64,000 nucleotides of DNA, taken from Ficedula albicollis. Lineage: Eukaryota; Chordata; Aves; Passeriformes; Muscicapidae. The notes beneath the pieces are model-generated. The model ran no database searches. It saw only the letters and a list, made by a program, of their open reading frames with translations, and had not been told where the DNA came from. Every line of letters starts with the position of its first letter. Positions within the stretch are counted from its first letter, which is position 1. This document shows positions 34,679 through 45,725 of this stretch, one piece after another. The stretch lies in NCBI RefSeq assembly GCF_000247815.1, contig NC_021673.1:39076592-39140591 (forward strand). The letters run 5' to 3'. The position numbers and the translations under genes are program-made.

Positions 34679-35809
34679 GGAAAGGGAAAAGGGAAAAAAA
34701 GGGAAAAGGGGGGGAAAAAAAAGGGGGAAAAAAAAGGGGGAAAAAAAAGGGGGAAAAAAAAGGGGGAAAAAAAAGGGGGAAAAAAAAGGGGGAAAAAAAA
34801 GGGGGAAAAAAAAGGGGGAAAAAAAAGGGGGAAAAAAAAGGGGGAAAAAAAAGGGGGAAAAAAAAGGGGGAAAAAAAAGGGGGAAAAAAAAGGGGGAAAA
34901 AAAAGGGGGAAAAAAAAGGGGGAAAAAAAAGGGGGAAAAAAAAGGGGGAAAAAAAAGGGGGAAAAAAAAGGGGGAAAAAAAAGGGGGAAAAAAAAGGGGG
35001 AAAAAAAAGGGGGAAAAAAAAGGGGGAAAAAAAAGGGGGAAAAAAAAGGGGGAAAAAAAAGGGGGAAAAAAAAGGGGGAAAAAAAAGGGGGAAAAAAAAG
35101 GGGGAAAAAAAAGGGGGAAAAAAAAGGGGGAAAAAAAAGGGGGAAAAAAAAGGGGGAAAAAAAAGGGGGAAAAAAAAGGGGGAAAAAAAAGGGGGAAAAA
35201 AAAGGGGGAAAAAAAAGGGGGAAAAAAAAGGGGGAAAAAAAAGGGGGAAAAAAAAGGGGGAAAAAAAAGGGGGAAAAAAAAGGGGGAAAAAAAAGGGGGA
35301 AAAAAAAGGGGGAAAAAAAAGGGGGAAAAAAAAGGGGGAAAAAAAAGGGGGAAAAAAAAGGGGGAAAAAAAAGGGGGAAAAAAAAGGGGGAAAAAAAAGG
35401 GGGAAAAAAAAGGGGGAAAAAAAAGGGGGAAAAAAAAGGGGGAAAAAAAAGGGGGAAAAAAAAGGGGGAAAAAAAAGGGGGAAAAAAAAGGGGGAAAAAA
35501 AAGGGGGAAAAAAAAGGGGGAAAAAAAAGGGGGAAAAAAAAGGGGGAAAAAAAAGGGGGAAAAAAAAGGGGGAAAAAAAAGGGGGAAAAAAAAGGGGGAA
35601 AAAAAAGGGGGAAAAAAAAGGGGGAAAAAAAAGGGGGAAAAAAAAGGGGGAAAAAAAAGGGGGAAAAAAAAGGGGGGAAAAAAGGGGGGGGAAAGGGGCA
35701 AAAAAAGGGGGAAAAAAGGGGGAAAAAGGGGGGAAAAAGGGGGGAAAAAGGGGGGAAAAGGGGGGAAAAAGGGAAAAAAAGGGAAAAGGGAAAAAAAGGG
35801 AAAAGGGAA
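34679..35809. repeat. Polypurine minisatellite, core (G5A8)x74
   Basis: The plus strand consists only of A and G for about 1,131 bp, broken by a single C at 35699. The core 34710-35671 is 74 copies of the 13-mer GGGGGAAAAAAAA with no variation that I could find. The left edge (34684-34714) is GGGAAAAGGGAAAAAAAGGG plus AAAA and G7. The right shoulder (35672-35809) is irregular, with G4-G8 and A3-A7 blocks, and ends in two copies of the 17-mer GGGAAAAAAAGGGAAAA. A strand without T cannot spell TAA, TAG or TGA, and the complement without A cannot either. All six frames are therefore open, which gives spurious proteins of several hundred residues (Lys/Gly/Arg/Glu on plus; Phe/Pro with Ser/Leu on minus). 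Neither is a gene. Such DNA can form purine-motif triplex (H-DNA) and G-quadruplex structures. Confidence 0.98.
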
Positions 35810-35984
35810 CTTTAGGTCTCATCAGACAGAAAAAGCCTTGGCACATAACAAAACTTTCTACCAAAGACTACCAAGGGATCTGGATCATAGAGTTAATCCC
35901 AGAGTCCAGCAGCTGGAAATGCCAGGTAACACAGATTTCAATAGCCATAAACCATAAATATAGACATAAAAAACACAAATACAA

Positions 35985-36500
35985 TGCCATGGCACCACAC
36001 ATGGTAGAGGAAGTCAAAGGATCATGTATTACCTCTGTAAGACCTTATTTAGAATTAAGCTTAAAAATTCCAATTGTGTGGTTTATGTTGTATTAGGACT
36101 ACTACAAGTCAGAGGAGGGCTAAGATGATCGGAGGAATGAATGCTATTTTACATGGAAAGTACAAAATCCAGAAAAAAATATTAAAATCCCATCAGTCTT
36201 TGGGCAGTGTTGTGATCTCACTGGGTTAAGGACACTGGAGGGAGAAAACAGCTGTTGAAATGCAGTGCTGACTGAAGAGTCAATGTGTATAATCAGACTA
36301 TAAATAAGCACAGAGTGGACTCTCCATAAGACAAATGCATATCCAGGATGTTCTGCCCGTGTGAGTAAGAGGAGAAGACATCTGAACCAATTCTGCTGGA
36401 GCTGGTGCATTTATAAATAGACTGATATGCCAATATGCTTAGCACAGCAGCTTGGATTTGATGATCTATGAAATCCTTTTCACTTCTGTCATCACATCTT
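35985..36500 (+). mobile_element. Heavily decayed CR1 LINE fragment
   Basis: 36020-36150 follows, with many substitutions, the CR1 ORF2 end. ACCTCTGTAAGACCTTATTT, AATTCCAATTGTGTGG, ACTACAAGTCAGAGG and CTAAGATGATCGGAGG correspond in order to the segments seen in intact avian CR1. Near 36451-36485, TTGGATTTGATGATCTATG followed by AAATCCTTTTCACTTC resembles the CR1 3' UTR end. The sequence between them is too diverged to align by eye, so this may be one old insertion or two. It starts about 175 bp after the purine array. Confidence 0.6.
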
Positions 36501-38347
36501 TTGCTAAGCGATTATTGTAGTGATTGAATTATGAAAATTCATGTATCACTACAACAAAACCCATCACGGGCTGCTGCTGAACAAAGCAGATCATTTCAGA
36601 ATGTTTATACTGTTTGCTGGGGGGAAAGGGTTGCATTGTCTGTCCAAAAATCTTAATTTTTTTTTAACCATATATAGTAGAACTGTAAAAAAAACTGATT
36701 TTATTCAAACTTTACCAGAATGATTAACTTTATCCCTTGGTCTCTAAGCACATCTCCTACTCCTTCCATGAAAAGCTGGACGATACCAAAATTTTAGTCC
36801 TTGAGGTCATTTATAACAACATCAACCATCTGCCCTTAGAGTGGCATAGCACAAGACATGAATGCAAATTGAAGGTGAGACATTTGTCACCAGAGCAGAA
36901 ACAATTTCATTCCAGATAACATGTGTGATATACAACCATTCCTCATATTTTAGCTTTCCTTGCTTGCCTTTATTTATGGGCCATAAAACTGTAATTCAGC
37001 AGTGAAGAATGAAACACTTTATTGAACTTCTATGGAGTATTTACACTTCTTGCATCAGATGTCACTTTTTCATGGTAATGGGACATATCAGGATTCCCAG
37101 AGCAATGAAAATTTATGGACCTCTGGGCTGCACTGGTAGAAGCACAGAGCACCATGAGCAGACTCTCATAATGAGCTCAAACTTGTAAACTTTCATGTTA
37201 ATTAGAAATCTCTGGAGGATTTATGGCTAACAGCTTAAGTTAATGGGAACTTCATTCCCTGCCATCCATCATTCTTGTATGGATAATAGGAAAATTTTTT
37301 AAAAGAATTTAAAGGATAGAGTGTCCAACAAAGAAATTTTTAAATGTTGCAATTCTTTCATTTACATTTTTTTGGTAGAAGTTTGGCATCCCAGATCTCA
37401 TTATCAAGTCAGTCAGTAAAATTTTTTTGTACCAGTGATATTTCTAAGAGCAAGAGCAATTTTAATTTTAAATAAATAAATAACAATAAGAATAAGAAAT
37501 TTGTAGGAAACCATAATGAGTCAGGGAACTGACGAATAAGAAATTTGTTATTTGCAGAATATTTTCACTGGTCAAACTTAAGCCAGCTTCTTGTGGGAAT
37601 TTGGGTATAACCTTACCCTTATGCATGGGCAGCTCCATTTAGAACAGCAATGCCATTTGGTATAAGTCAGATTAAGCCCAAGCCTGTATCTCTAGAGAGA
37701 CACAACCTTAGCTACAGCAGAAAAAAGACTCATGGTTTTACAGAGAATCCAGAGTATTAAATCCATCACCTACACTAAGCTTTGTTTTGACAGATGGATG
37801 CAATGGCAAAAAAAGTGCCTCCAAACACAGCTGCCAAATCACCACAAAACCACAGATGACTGCTTACAACAGGTGATTTTAGCAAATTCTAGGTGAAACC
37901 AACAATTTAGAATTACATTTAGGAATAAGACTTTGGGAATCATCTCCCAAATTTTGTAGAAATTGACTGAATCATACCTAGATTCTCGAAAGAGTCATCA
38001 AGAAATTAATTCCTATGCTCTGCTTCAAAAATTGTGAATACTTTTTATTATTCCTCTGTTTTAGTAAAAAAGGACAATCCTTGTGCAAAATTACATGTCA
38101 CATCAATTCTGTGAGAGAACCCATTTGCCAAGATGAAAACTGTAAGTTTTAGTAGTACTGTTTTAAGATTCACAGAACATGAGAATGTATTTTGTGGATG
38201 TATCTTGAAGCAACTACATCTGTGCATAAGTAACTGAAATTGCTTCATGAGGAGAAATCCAAGCTGTTTGACTTTCCAAGCCAGGTGTCACACAGTGTCA
38301 TTTTGCTGTACCTACCCACTACCAAAACAGAGGAACAGAAGTGAATT
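36501..38347. other. Unique noncoding DNA, no gene seen
   Basis: AT-rich. GGGCCATAAAACTGTAATTC near 36978 is homeobox-like. The word GAATAAGAAATTTGT is repeated about 40 bp apart near 37491 and 37534. No gene. Confidence 0.5.
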
Positions 38348-38370
38348 AAAAAATAAATAAATAAATAAAT
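38348..38370. repeat. AAAT tetranucleotide microsatellite
   Basis: About six AAAT units within an A-rich run. Confidence 0.9.
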
Positions 38371-41300
38371 CAGAGAAGTTGCCTCATTATCCCGTTAGCA
38401 ACCTTTACCCCAGAATCAAACTCCATGGGATTTGGATTCTTTCCAGGGCTGCAAATTAAGATAGGGAGCATATGTCAAGAGCAGCTGAAACAAAACCAAA
38501 GTGTGTTTTACCTAGAGCCTTGTCAGCACAGCAGAAGAAGCAATAAACAGTTGTTTGGTTGGCCCAGCTTGCCTCGCTTCTGTTGAAAGACTAATAATGA
38601 TGGCAAAACAAAAAACTTCATCGTTTATTAAAGCTTGAGATAATTTGTTTCCTTTTACCATGAGAGCACTGTGAGGGACAAAAAGCAAGCTTTGACATAA
38701 TAGAGGAAAAATGAACAGCAATAGATCGATTCAGAGATCTAAATATTTCAAAGCTATGTGGATCATGTATGGCAAAACAATTGCAGATAAACTTTGATTA
38801 CCTGAGCCTTGCTCACTCAGTCTGTTCACAGAGAAATACTTTCCTAAGGATTTACACTGAGGATTACTTAATTTGGTTTTCTAGATGAGCTATTAGGACC
38901 AGAATTATATTCACATAAGTAAGGGTCAAGGAATTGTGTTTGTTTTACCAAAAAGTGCCTAGAGAAATAAGACACAGCTGGACAAGTGTTAATGATTGTC
39001 TCTCAAGAAAAACTCTCGGTGGGATTACCATGAATTTGGTTGTACAATTCAGAAAATTATGCAATGAAAAGAGGCAAAATTATAAGTTTAATAGTGATTA
39101 AATATGATTGTTGTAGTACTTCCATAAAAGACCAACCAGCTTCTAAAAAATAACAGCTACCTTATTCAGACCTTTTTTCCCATGGAAACTGTTAGTCACA
39201 AATAGGACTTCAACGCAGTTAATATCAGCCCCAAGGTTTTATATTCTTCAAATTGAAACATGTCTTAGGGTGTGTTTTAGGTAAATAAGCTTTTAGAGAT
39301 AGGAAATTGAATCCTGTGGAACATGTTTACATTTATTACAGAAAGCCTAATAAATTTTAAATGGCAAATATATATGTTATATCTGAGTGGTATCTGGTGA
39401 TACATAAATCCTACAAATCAGATAAGAAAAAGCGTGTCTGAATTTATGGGAGAGACAGCCATTCATTAATAAGCTTATTACACTACAATTAAGTCTTATT
39501 ATTTGTCAAAAATCTTGGTTTGAACTACAACCTCCCTATAGGGCTACGTTTTAAGCAAATTTACTTTATAGAGGCTTTACCTGCTACAAGGTAAAATCAC
39601 TTTTGAATTTGCACTTCCAACAATGTTATAATTTTGACTCAGCTTCCTGATGGAGTTTCATAATTTCAGTCAGGACAGTGTGGTCATTGCTGTGCTGGGA
39701 AAGTATGAGTGTTTTGTCAACCTTCATGCCATGTTGTGGAATCTATTATTTCTGAGCTTTCTTACCTGTCTGCTTGCTGCTTCCTTGCACAGGAAAACAG
39801 GATATTCATCTTCAGCTCATGAATAAGTAGTCTATTAGTGCTGAGACAGAGTGATTTGTCAATATTGTAGTAGCAGTAACTTCTCAGAGCATCTTTAGAG
39901 TTCCTCTTGCAATGCTAAACAGAAGGTATTCCTGAAATATCCCTCAGATTCATCAAATGCAATAAGAGCTGATACAGTTTCAAATAAAGGCTTATTCCTT
40001 CTGCTCTTAAGCCTCTCAAGCTCTCCAAACTTAACTACCTCTTAAAGGGTTCCTTGAATTTGAATATGGCATCATAATTTATGAAGAGACCTTAGAGAGG
40101 TACTTCTTTAAGTTTCACACAGAAATTTGTGAGGCTTTGTCAGATCAATTCACCCCGCAAAATATATGTTCAAATTACTTTTTATATCAGTAACTAGTTG
40201 TGACATGATATAACCCTACTGTATCGCACCTAACTCCTCTCACTGTTCACGTGAGGAGCAAAGAGAAGTATTATCTGACAGCTCCTATTAAGATACGCCT
40301 GCAACACAGATCCAATACAGGAAATCCATCCTGTTTGGAAGCGTGCTTAATAATTTTCTTCAATTTGCTGTGGTCAGGGGACCATAAATATGTGCTTTAA
40401 GTGCTTTCCCAGATGGATGTGGACTGTTAACTAAAGCTTACCGATGACTTAAGTCGTTGCCAAGCAAAGTTTACAGTGGCTTGAATACTTTGCCTTGATT
40501 GGACAGTGCTCAGTATGAACTAGTTAGCAACTCTTGATAAAATACTTTAAAAATATGCAATAACTATAACTCTCCTTATTGTTCCCTTATCTTGGTGTGT
40601 GTGTCAACTTTCAGAGCACAGATAAAAAGTCTCTCTAACAACTGCAAAATTATAAAAGGAAAAAAAAACCAGCAAGGACAGAAAAGCACCTTGTTGCATC
40701 AGCAGCTCTTTTGGTACCTTGGTTCCTCAGGATCTTCAATTAGGAGACAATTATGGGACAATCAGGAATGAAGTGAGGACAGAGACTTGACAAAAAAAGT
40801 TTTGTTGGAGCATGCAAGTACAAAAATGTAACAATCAGGCTTAAAACACAGGGCTTTGCCAGCAGCCAGCCAAGGCGACAAAACAAATTCCTATAGGGGC
40901 AAAGGATTATTAAAAATAGCATCAATTCTCACTCCAAATGCAAATCACTCTTTTTCTGTCTATCTTGCTTCCCATAAGCAGGTAATAATCTTGCCAAAAC
41001 AAAGCACTCCTACTAAGTCTCTAGTGCTTCACACAGGGAAGGGATGAGGCAGATGCCAGTCACCTCACATACCCTAAACTTGCTAGGGGCTCACATACTT
41101 CAAAATGAAAGCAAAATGAGAACCTGCATAAAATAGAATGGCATACAAGAGCAGGGCAGGAGGAGACTGACAAGGGTATCATTACTGGGAGAGCAAGACA
41201 CAAAAAAAGCTACTGAAGACCTGCTGCTGCAGCTGAATTATGTAGAGCTCTGAAAGAGAACAAGCTCAGATTTAACACGCTGATTTATTCCCTGTTTCTG

Positions 41301-42843
41301 TTTCCTCACTTATGACGTAATCATTAATCAGCTACTTTTGCAGTGAGAAAAAAGTGGTTTTTGATTAAATTAATCATGAATGCAGTCCAGAAATGGCTCC
41401 CTGCAAGCATTCTTTTCAGCAAACACTTCACTCCCACAGCTTTTTAGAAAAAGCTCCATAGTTGATAAAATAAGTACAAACATGATCTAAGCAAAACTCT
41501 ATTTAGCAATTGTCAAAACACTAGCGAGTAGATTTCCTCATTATTCACTCATCTCTGCTGGTGTCTTCCCAGTCAGGGTGCAGATGAGAACCCTATACTG
41601 CAAAGCAGCAAAGGTAGGAGGGAGAGAAAAATTTCTAGCTGGGCTGGAAACCTCTCTCCTCACCTTGGCACTAGGTACGTCTGAAATTCAGGGCCAGAAT
41701 TGTTTCTGGCAGCTCTCAAGCAGCAGAGAGGGAGATTGCAAGCCAAAGAATGGCTTTTTGAAACAAGAACAGAGCTCCTGCAAAAGCCATTTCCTTGCCT
41801 ACAATCACTCTTTCATCTCAGGCCATCTGTCTGATGGAAGCTGCCTGACCTATCAATACTAAATAACATTACACGGGCAGTTCTGTTCAGTGAGACTTAA
41901 CGGTTTCAGCTTGTCTCTAGATTAAAATCACTCTTCTGGAAGGACTTGTGAACAAAACCAGGAACAGGAGTCATGTGTCCAGAGAATATAAATGCATTGC
42001 CCTTTGAGCTGAAAGTGTAGCTCCTTACTCAAGAGGCTCTACCACTGGACTAACATTAATGCTCATTACATTAATTACACATTCAGATAAAGCACCTGGT
42101 TTACAAACACAATGGCAACACATTATATGTGTTTAAAAGCAAGAACAAAGCCCACTGACTGAAAGATCTGAGGATTTGCCTGGAGGCTTGTGTATAACAG
42201 CCACTTTGAACAATTCTAAATTTAACCAGTATGCCATAAAAATAAAATGCACAGCACTTCATACACTTGTCACTAGCACTAATTTAAACCACACTGTGGA
42301 ATAAGCTATTTAAATGGGCTTGTTGACCTACTTTTTAATCCCAGCTTTTGGGGAAGAAAAGAAGTTAAGTAATAACTTAGAAGGTTGTTATTTCCTATAA
42401 ATCATATTTTTGTATGACTCTTACCACACAGTATTTTATGTTATGAGGACTATTTTTTTTTTTCCAATGAATGCAGGTATGGTTTAAGCAGCAGAATGTT
42501 AGGAGTCAGAAAAGTGTTTTCATTCATTATTGCCTTGAAGTGATCCTAATTTGTCTGGTATTTTGGCAGTCCTTTTGCCTATAATCAGTTTTTTTCCTCT
42601 GTCCTCTCGTTCACTTCCATTTGAGAAGATTGAGATCATCCTGAACAAGGAGAGGATCTTGTCACCATACAAAACCGTTTACTAAGAGCGATAAAGGGGC
42701 TTTGATTTAGTTCATTTTCATAAAAAAATCTTTCCTCAGGTTCATTCAAAAAAATTATTCACTTTTCTTTAATCCTTGCCCCAATAATGTATTTTTAGGC
42801 TCTCCACTGTTCTGTTATACCCTCTACGTGTAAGGTCAATTCC
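38371..42843. other. Unique noncoding DNA; two possible conserved patches
   Basis: No gene or transposon recognised over about 4.5 kb. Two patches with enhancer-like motif density stand out. 41280-41400 includes ATGACGTAATCATTAATCAG (CRE/AP-1-like plus two TAAT cores). 42040-42130 includes ATTAATGCTCATTACATTAA, CACCTG and TTTACAAACACAATGG. Confidence 0.35.
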
Positions 42844-43107
42844 AATACATTTTTTCTTAGGTGAGTAATTGTTCTGTAAGTTTTTTAATTGTGTCCAAGT
42901 TATAGAGTAAAGTAAAATATGTCAGAAAAATAAAAATCTACAGTGGATTTCTTGCCAATATCATATACGTGGAAGAATACATTTTTTCTTAGGTGAGTAA
43001 TTGTTCTGTAAGTTTTTTAATCGTGTCCAAGTTATAGAGTAAAGCAAAATACGTCAGAAAAATAAAAATCTACAGTGGATTTCTTGCCAATATCATATAC
43101 GTGGAAG
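42844..43107. repeat. Tandem duplication, 132-bp unit x2
   Basis: 42844-42975 and 42976-43107 align without gaps. I see three differences, all T in copy 1 and C in copy 2 (42890/43022, 42913/43045, 42920/43052). Two of these are TG versus CG. Confidence 0.96.
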
Positions 43108-43583
43108 TTGATGAACCAGGGTTAACAGAACAGAACTGATGGGTGAAAGCAACCATTTGCATTTTTGCAGGCATGTAACTAGAAACTAATAACAAAAATG
43201 GGTCTCCATGACTCAGCCTTTGTACTAGACAAGCAAAAGGTCCAAAATAAGAAAAAACACAACAGGTTTCTAATAAGGAAAATCTGTGTCTCCCAGCCTC
43301 TGTAGGCAGCTCTCAGCAGGAAAGTGAACAATAAAGTCCCTTTTAAAGTCCCCATCTGCAAACTGGATGCACATGAAAAACATAAAAAATCTATCATGTT
43401 TATAACTTGGTTTGATGTACAAGAGACCAAAAACATACCTGGGAGCTAGGAAAAAGTGGCTTTGAACTAGCAAGCTGGACTTTGCCATGTCCTAACTGAC
43501 CATACTTCAGAATAGTCATCCACTGCTCTGTTCTATGTGACACAAATCACAAAAAAAAGACAGCTGAAGACCTACCAGAGTAG
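43108..43583. other. Unique noncoding DNA
   Basis: A minus-strand donor (CTCCCAG|GTATGTTTTT) near 43435-43441 follows a short ATG-open stretch, but the upstream acceptor is poor. No gene can be supported. Confidence 0.45.
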
Positions 43584-43690
43584 AATAATCATGTCCCTTG
43601 AGGCATAGGCAGAAAGAGAAGGACCTTGAAAATAAGAAATAATCATTTCCCTTGAGGGATAGGCAGAAAGAGAAGGACCTTGAAAATAAG
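43584..43690. repeat. Tandem duplication, 54-bp unit x2
   Basis: The unit beginning AATAATCAT and ending CCTTGAAAATAAG is at 43584-43637 and 43638-43690. Differences are GTCCC versus TTCCC and GGCAT versus GGGAT. Confidence 0.94.
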
Positions 43691-45535
43691 TGGGGGGAAA
43701 AGATGAAAGCAATTTGAGCATTCTGGTGTCATGCACATCAAATGTAGCTGTTAACACCAGTGTAGAAGAGGCCACTGGACCTGTGCACATTCACAGAAAT
43801 GAAGGTTTCATCTGAGTAATAAATAACACACTGTCAATCTAAATTTTTCTAGAAATCTATATTCAGTAAAGAAGGAACATGTCCTGCTTTCCCTGGGACA
43901 TGTGAATTTCTTAGTGATGGGTGTGCTTGCAATTGACAGGAATAAAGAATTCTGAAGACAAGCTTATTTCAATCAGCAGTACAAGGGTGGTACTTCAAGC
44001 TTTAATCACAGTGAAGTAGCAGTAAAGCAATCAAACAGAGCAAGAGGTAGAGGAATGATAGGTTTAAATCAATAAACATTAATAAGACTATGAAAATCAC
44101 AGCGCAAAACAATTTATGTAGGAGCTGGAAAGGATGGAAGCAAGGAAAGATGGAATGAGAGAATGTTATACCTTTTTCTTTTGCATAGTTTCTAAATGGA
44201 AGAAAAGGAAAAGTGTCAATAATTGCACAGCAGCAGAAATGCTGTAGAAAACAAAATATATAAATAGGCCTGAAGACTGTAAACGATATTTATGCATGCA
44301 AAGAAGTCAAAAAATCATCAGCTGAAAAGGTCATAGAAGAGATACAAATAAGAGACACACGTAAGAGGACAAATAGGTAACTGGAGAAAACAGTACAAAT
44401 GCAGACTTCCAGTCCCATTTGAGAGGGGGCAGATGGGAATATATAGAAAAGTAGAGACTGTACAATTACAAACCTACATACCAAACAACTCCCTCACTAT
44501 TTAGTAGCAGTTGAAGTATAATGAGATGTTTAAAGAGAAGCCTACTCACTCAGCATCCTTGGTTTTCATGGTCTGCAAAGCTTTAGTTAGTTGAAGACTC
44601 AGGCACACCTCCTATTTTTTGGGAGGAGGGAAAAAGAGGAAGAATCATTCTAAGTCAGATTCACTTTAGCTAACCATGGCCTCACATATTACCTTGCCAG
44701 GAGATTTATTTCTGATTGAATAATGGGGTTGTGTTTGGATTTTTGCACACTTATGATGTTACATCATCAACAAAAACCCGACAGGAAACAGAAAACAGAT
44801 CTACTTACATTGTAAGAAACATACTGTGATTCAAGGTACCTATCCAAAGTTAAGGTAACATTTTAAATGGGTACAAACTGCATGCAAAAGCAAATGGGAT
44901 TACTTTCCAAGAACCTAGTAACAGTAAAAGCCTGGGAAAACCTGTAAGTACTCTTTAGAAGAACAGTGGTACTGAGGAATACAAGGAATATTTAGAAAAT
45001 AGATTGACTTACATTGTATGTTTATTGGTATCTAACATAAAGTATCTTTCAGAAGGCTTTCAGATCATCGGCTTGCTTTAAAATATTTCATGTCAACATT
45101 TTAGCCACTGTCCCTCTGCGTCAATAAACCAAAACACCAACCATTTTCTTTGCAGCAGGCAGCATCTCACATGATTGCAGAGCTCTGGGCAGCAGAGCAG
45201 ATCCAGTGGCTCTTCTGGCTTTCTTTTAGCATAAGGTATTTCCATGGGCCTCTGGCTACAAGGGAAGAGGGTTTCATCAACCAAACCAAGCATTACCAGG
45301 GACAGTGGAGAGAAATACAGAGGAGAAGTGGAAGATTTATGGTGCAGAGTGTGAGGCTGTGTCCCCTTCCCTCTCTGCCCTATGAATGCTGTCCATGTGC
45401 CACGAGCTCCACATCACCTGCAAGGCTGCAGACCTTTCTTTCAACTCACTGATTAGGTGTGCTATCTCCATGGAACATTGCTGACATCAGGTCCAAAATG
45501 TGCTGCATTTTCCAGCAGATTCATGTTTAGTGAAC
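43691..45535. other. Unique noncoding DNA, no gene seen
   Basis: Short chance open frames only. Confidence 0.5.
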
Positions 45536-45725
45536 AGAAGTTATAAACCTGAAGCCCAAGAGCTCCTCAGGGCCTTTGAGCTCCTGCCAGCTTTCCCCCG
45601 TTGGAGACATCCTTCAGGGCATGTGAATGAATATTATAGAAGTTATAAACCTGAAGCCCAGGAGCTCCTCAGGGCCTTTGAGCTCCTGCCAGTTTTCCCC
45701 CGTTGGAGACATCCTTCAGGGCATG
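45536..45725. repeat. Duplication of an 88-bp unit, 102-bp period
   Basis: AGAAGTTATAAACCTGAAGC to CCTTCAGGGCATG occurs at 45536-45623 and 45638-45725, separated by 14 bp. Two substitutions: CAAGAGC versus CAGGAGC, and AGCTTTC versus AGTTTTC. Confidence 0.95.

Noticed and set aside
34679..35809. CRISPR-like or telomere-like array
   Set aside because: The repeat is a contiguous 13-mer with no spacers, and it is not the vertebrate TTAGGG telomere repeat.
34545..35864. Phe/Pro-rich 439-residue open frame on the minus strand through the same array
   Set aside because: Same compositional cause: the complement has no A across the array, so no stops. There is no conserved domain, and the frame exists only because of the repeat.
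34618..36096. Lys/Gly-rich 492-residue open frame and overlapping frames on the plus strand through the purine array
   Set aside because: A T-free strand cannot contain stop codons, so the frame is open by composition. The 13-bp period makes every frame read the same 13-residue cycle. The ends run into unrelated unique DNA.
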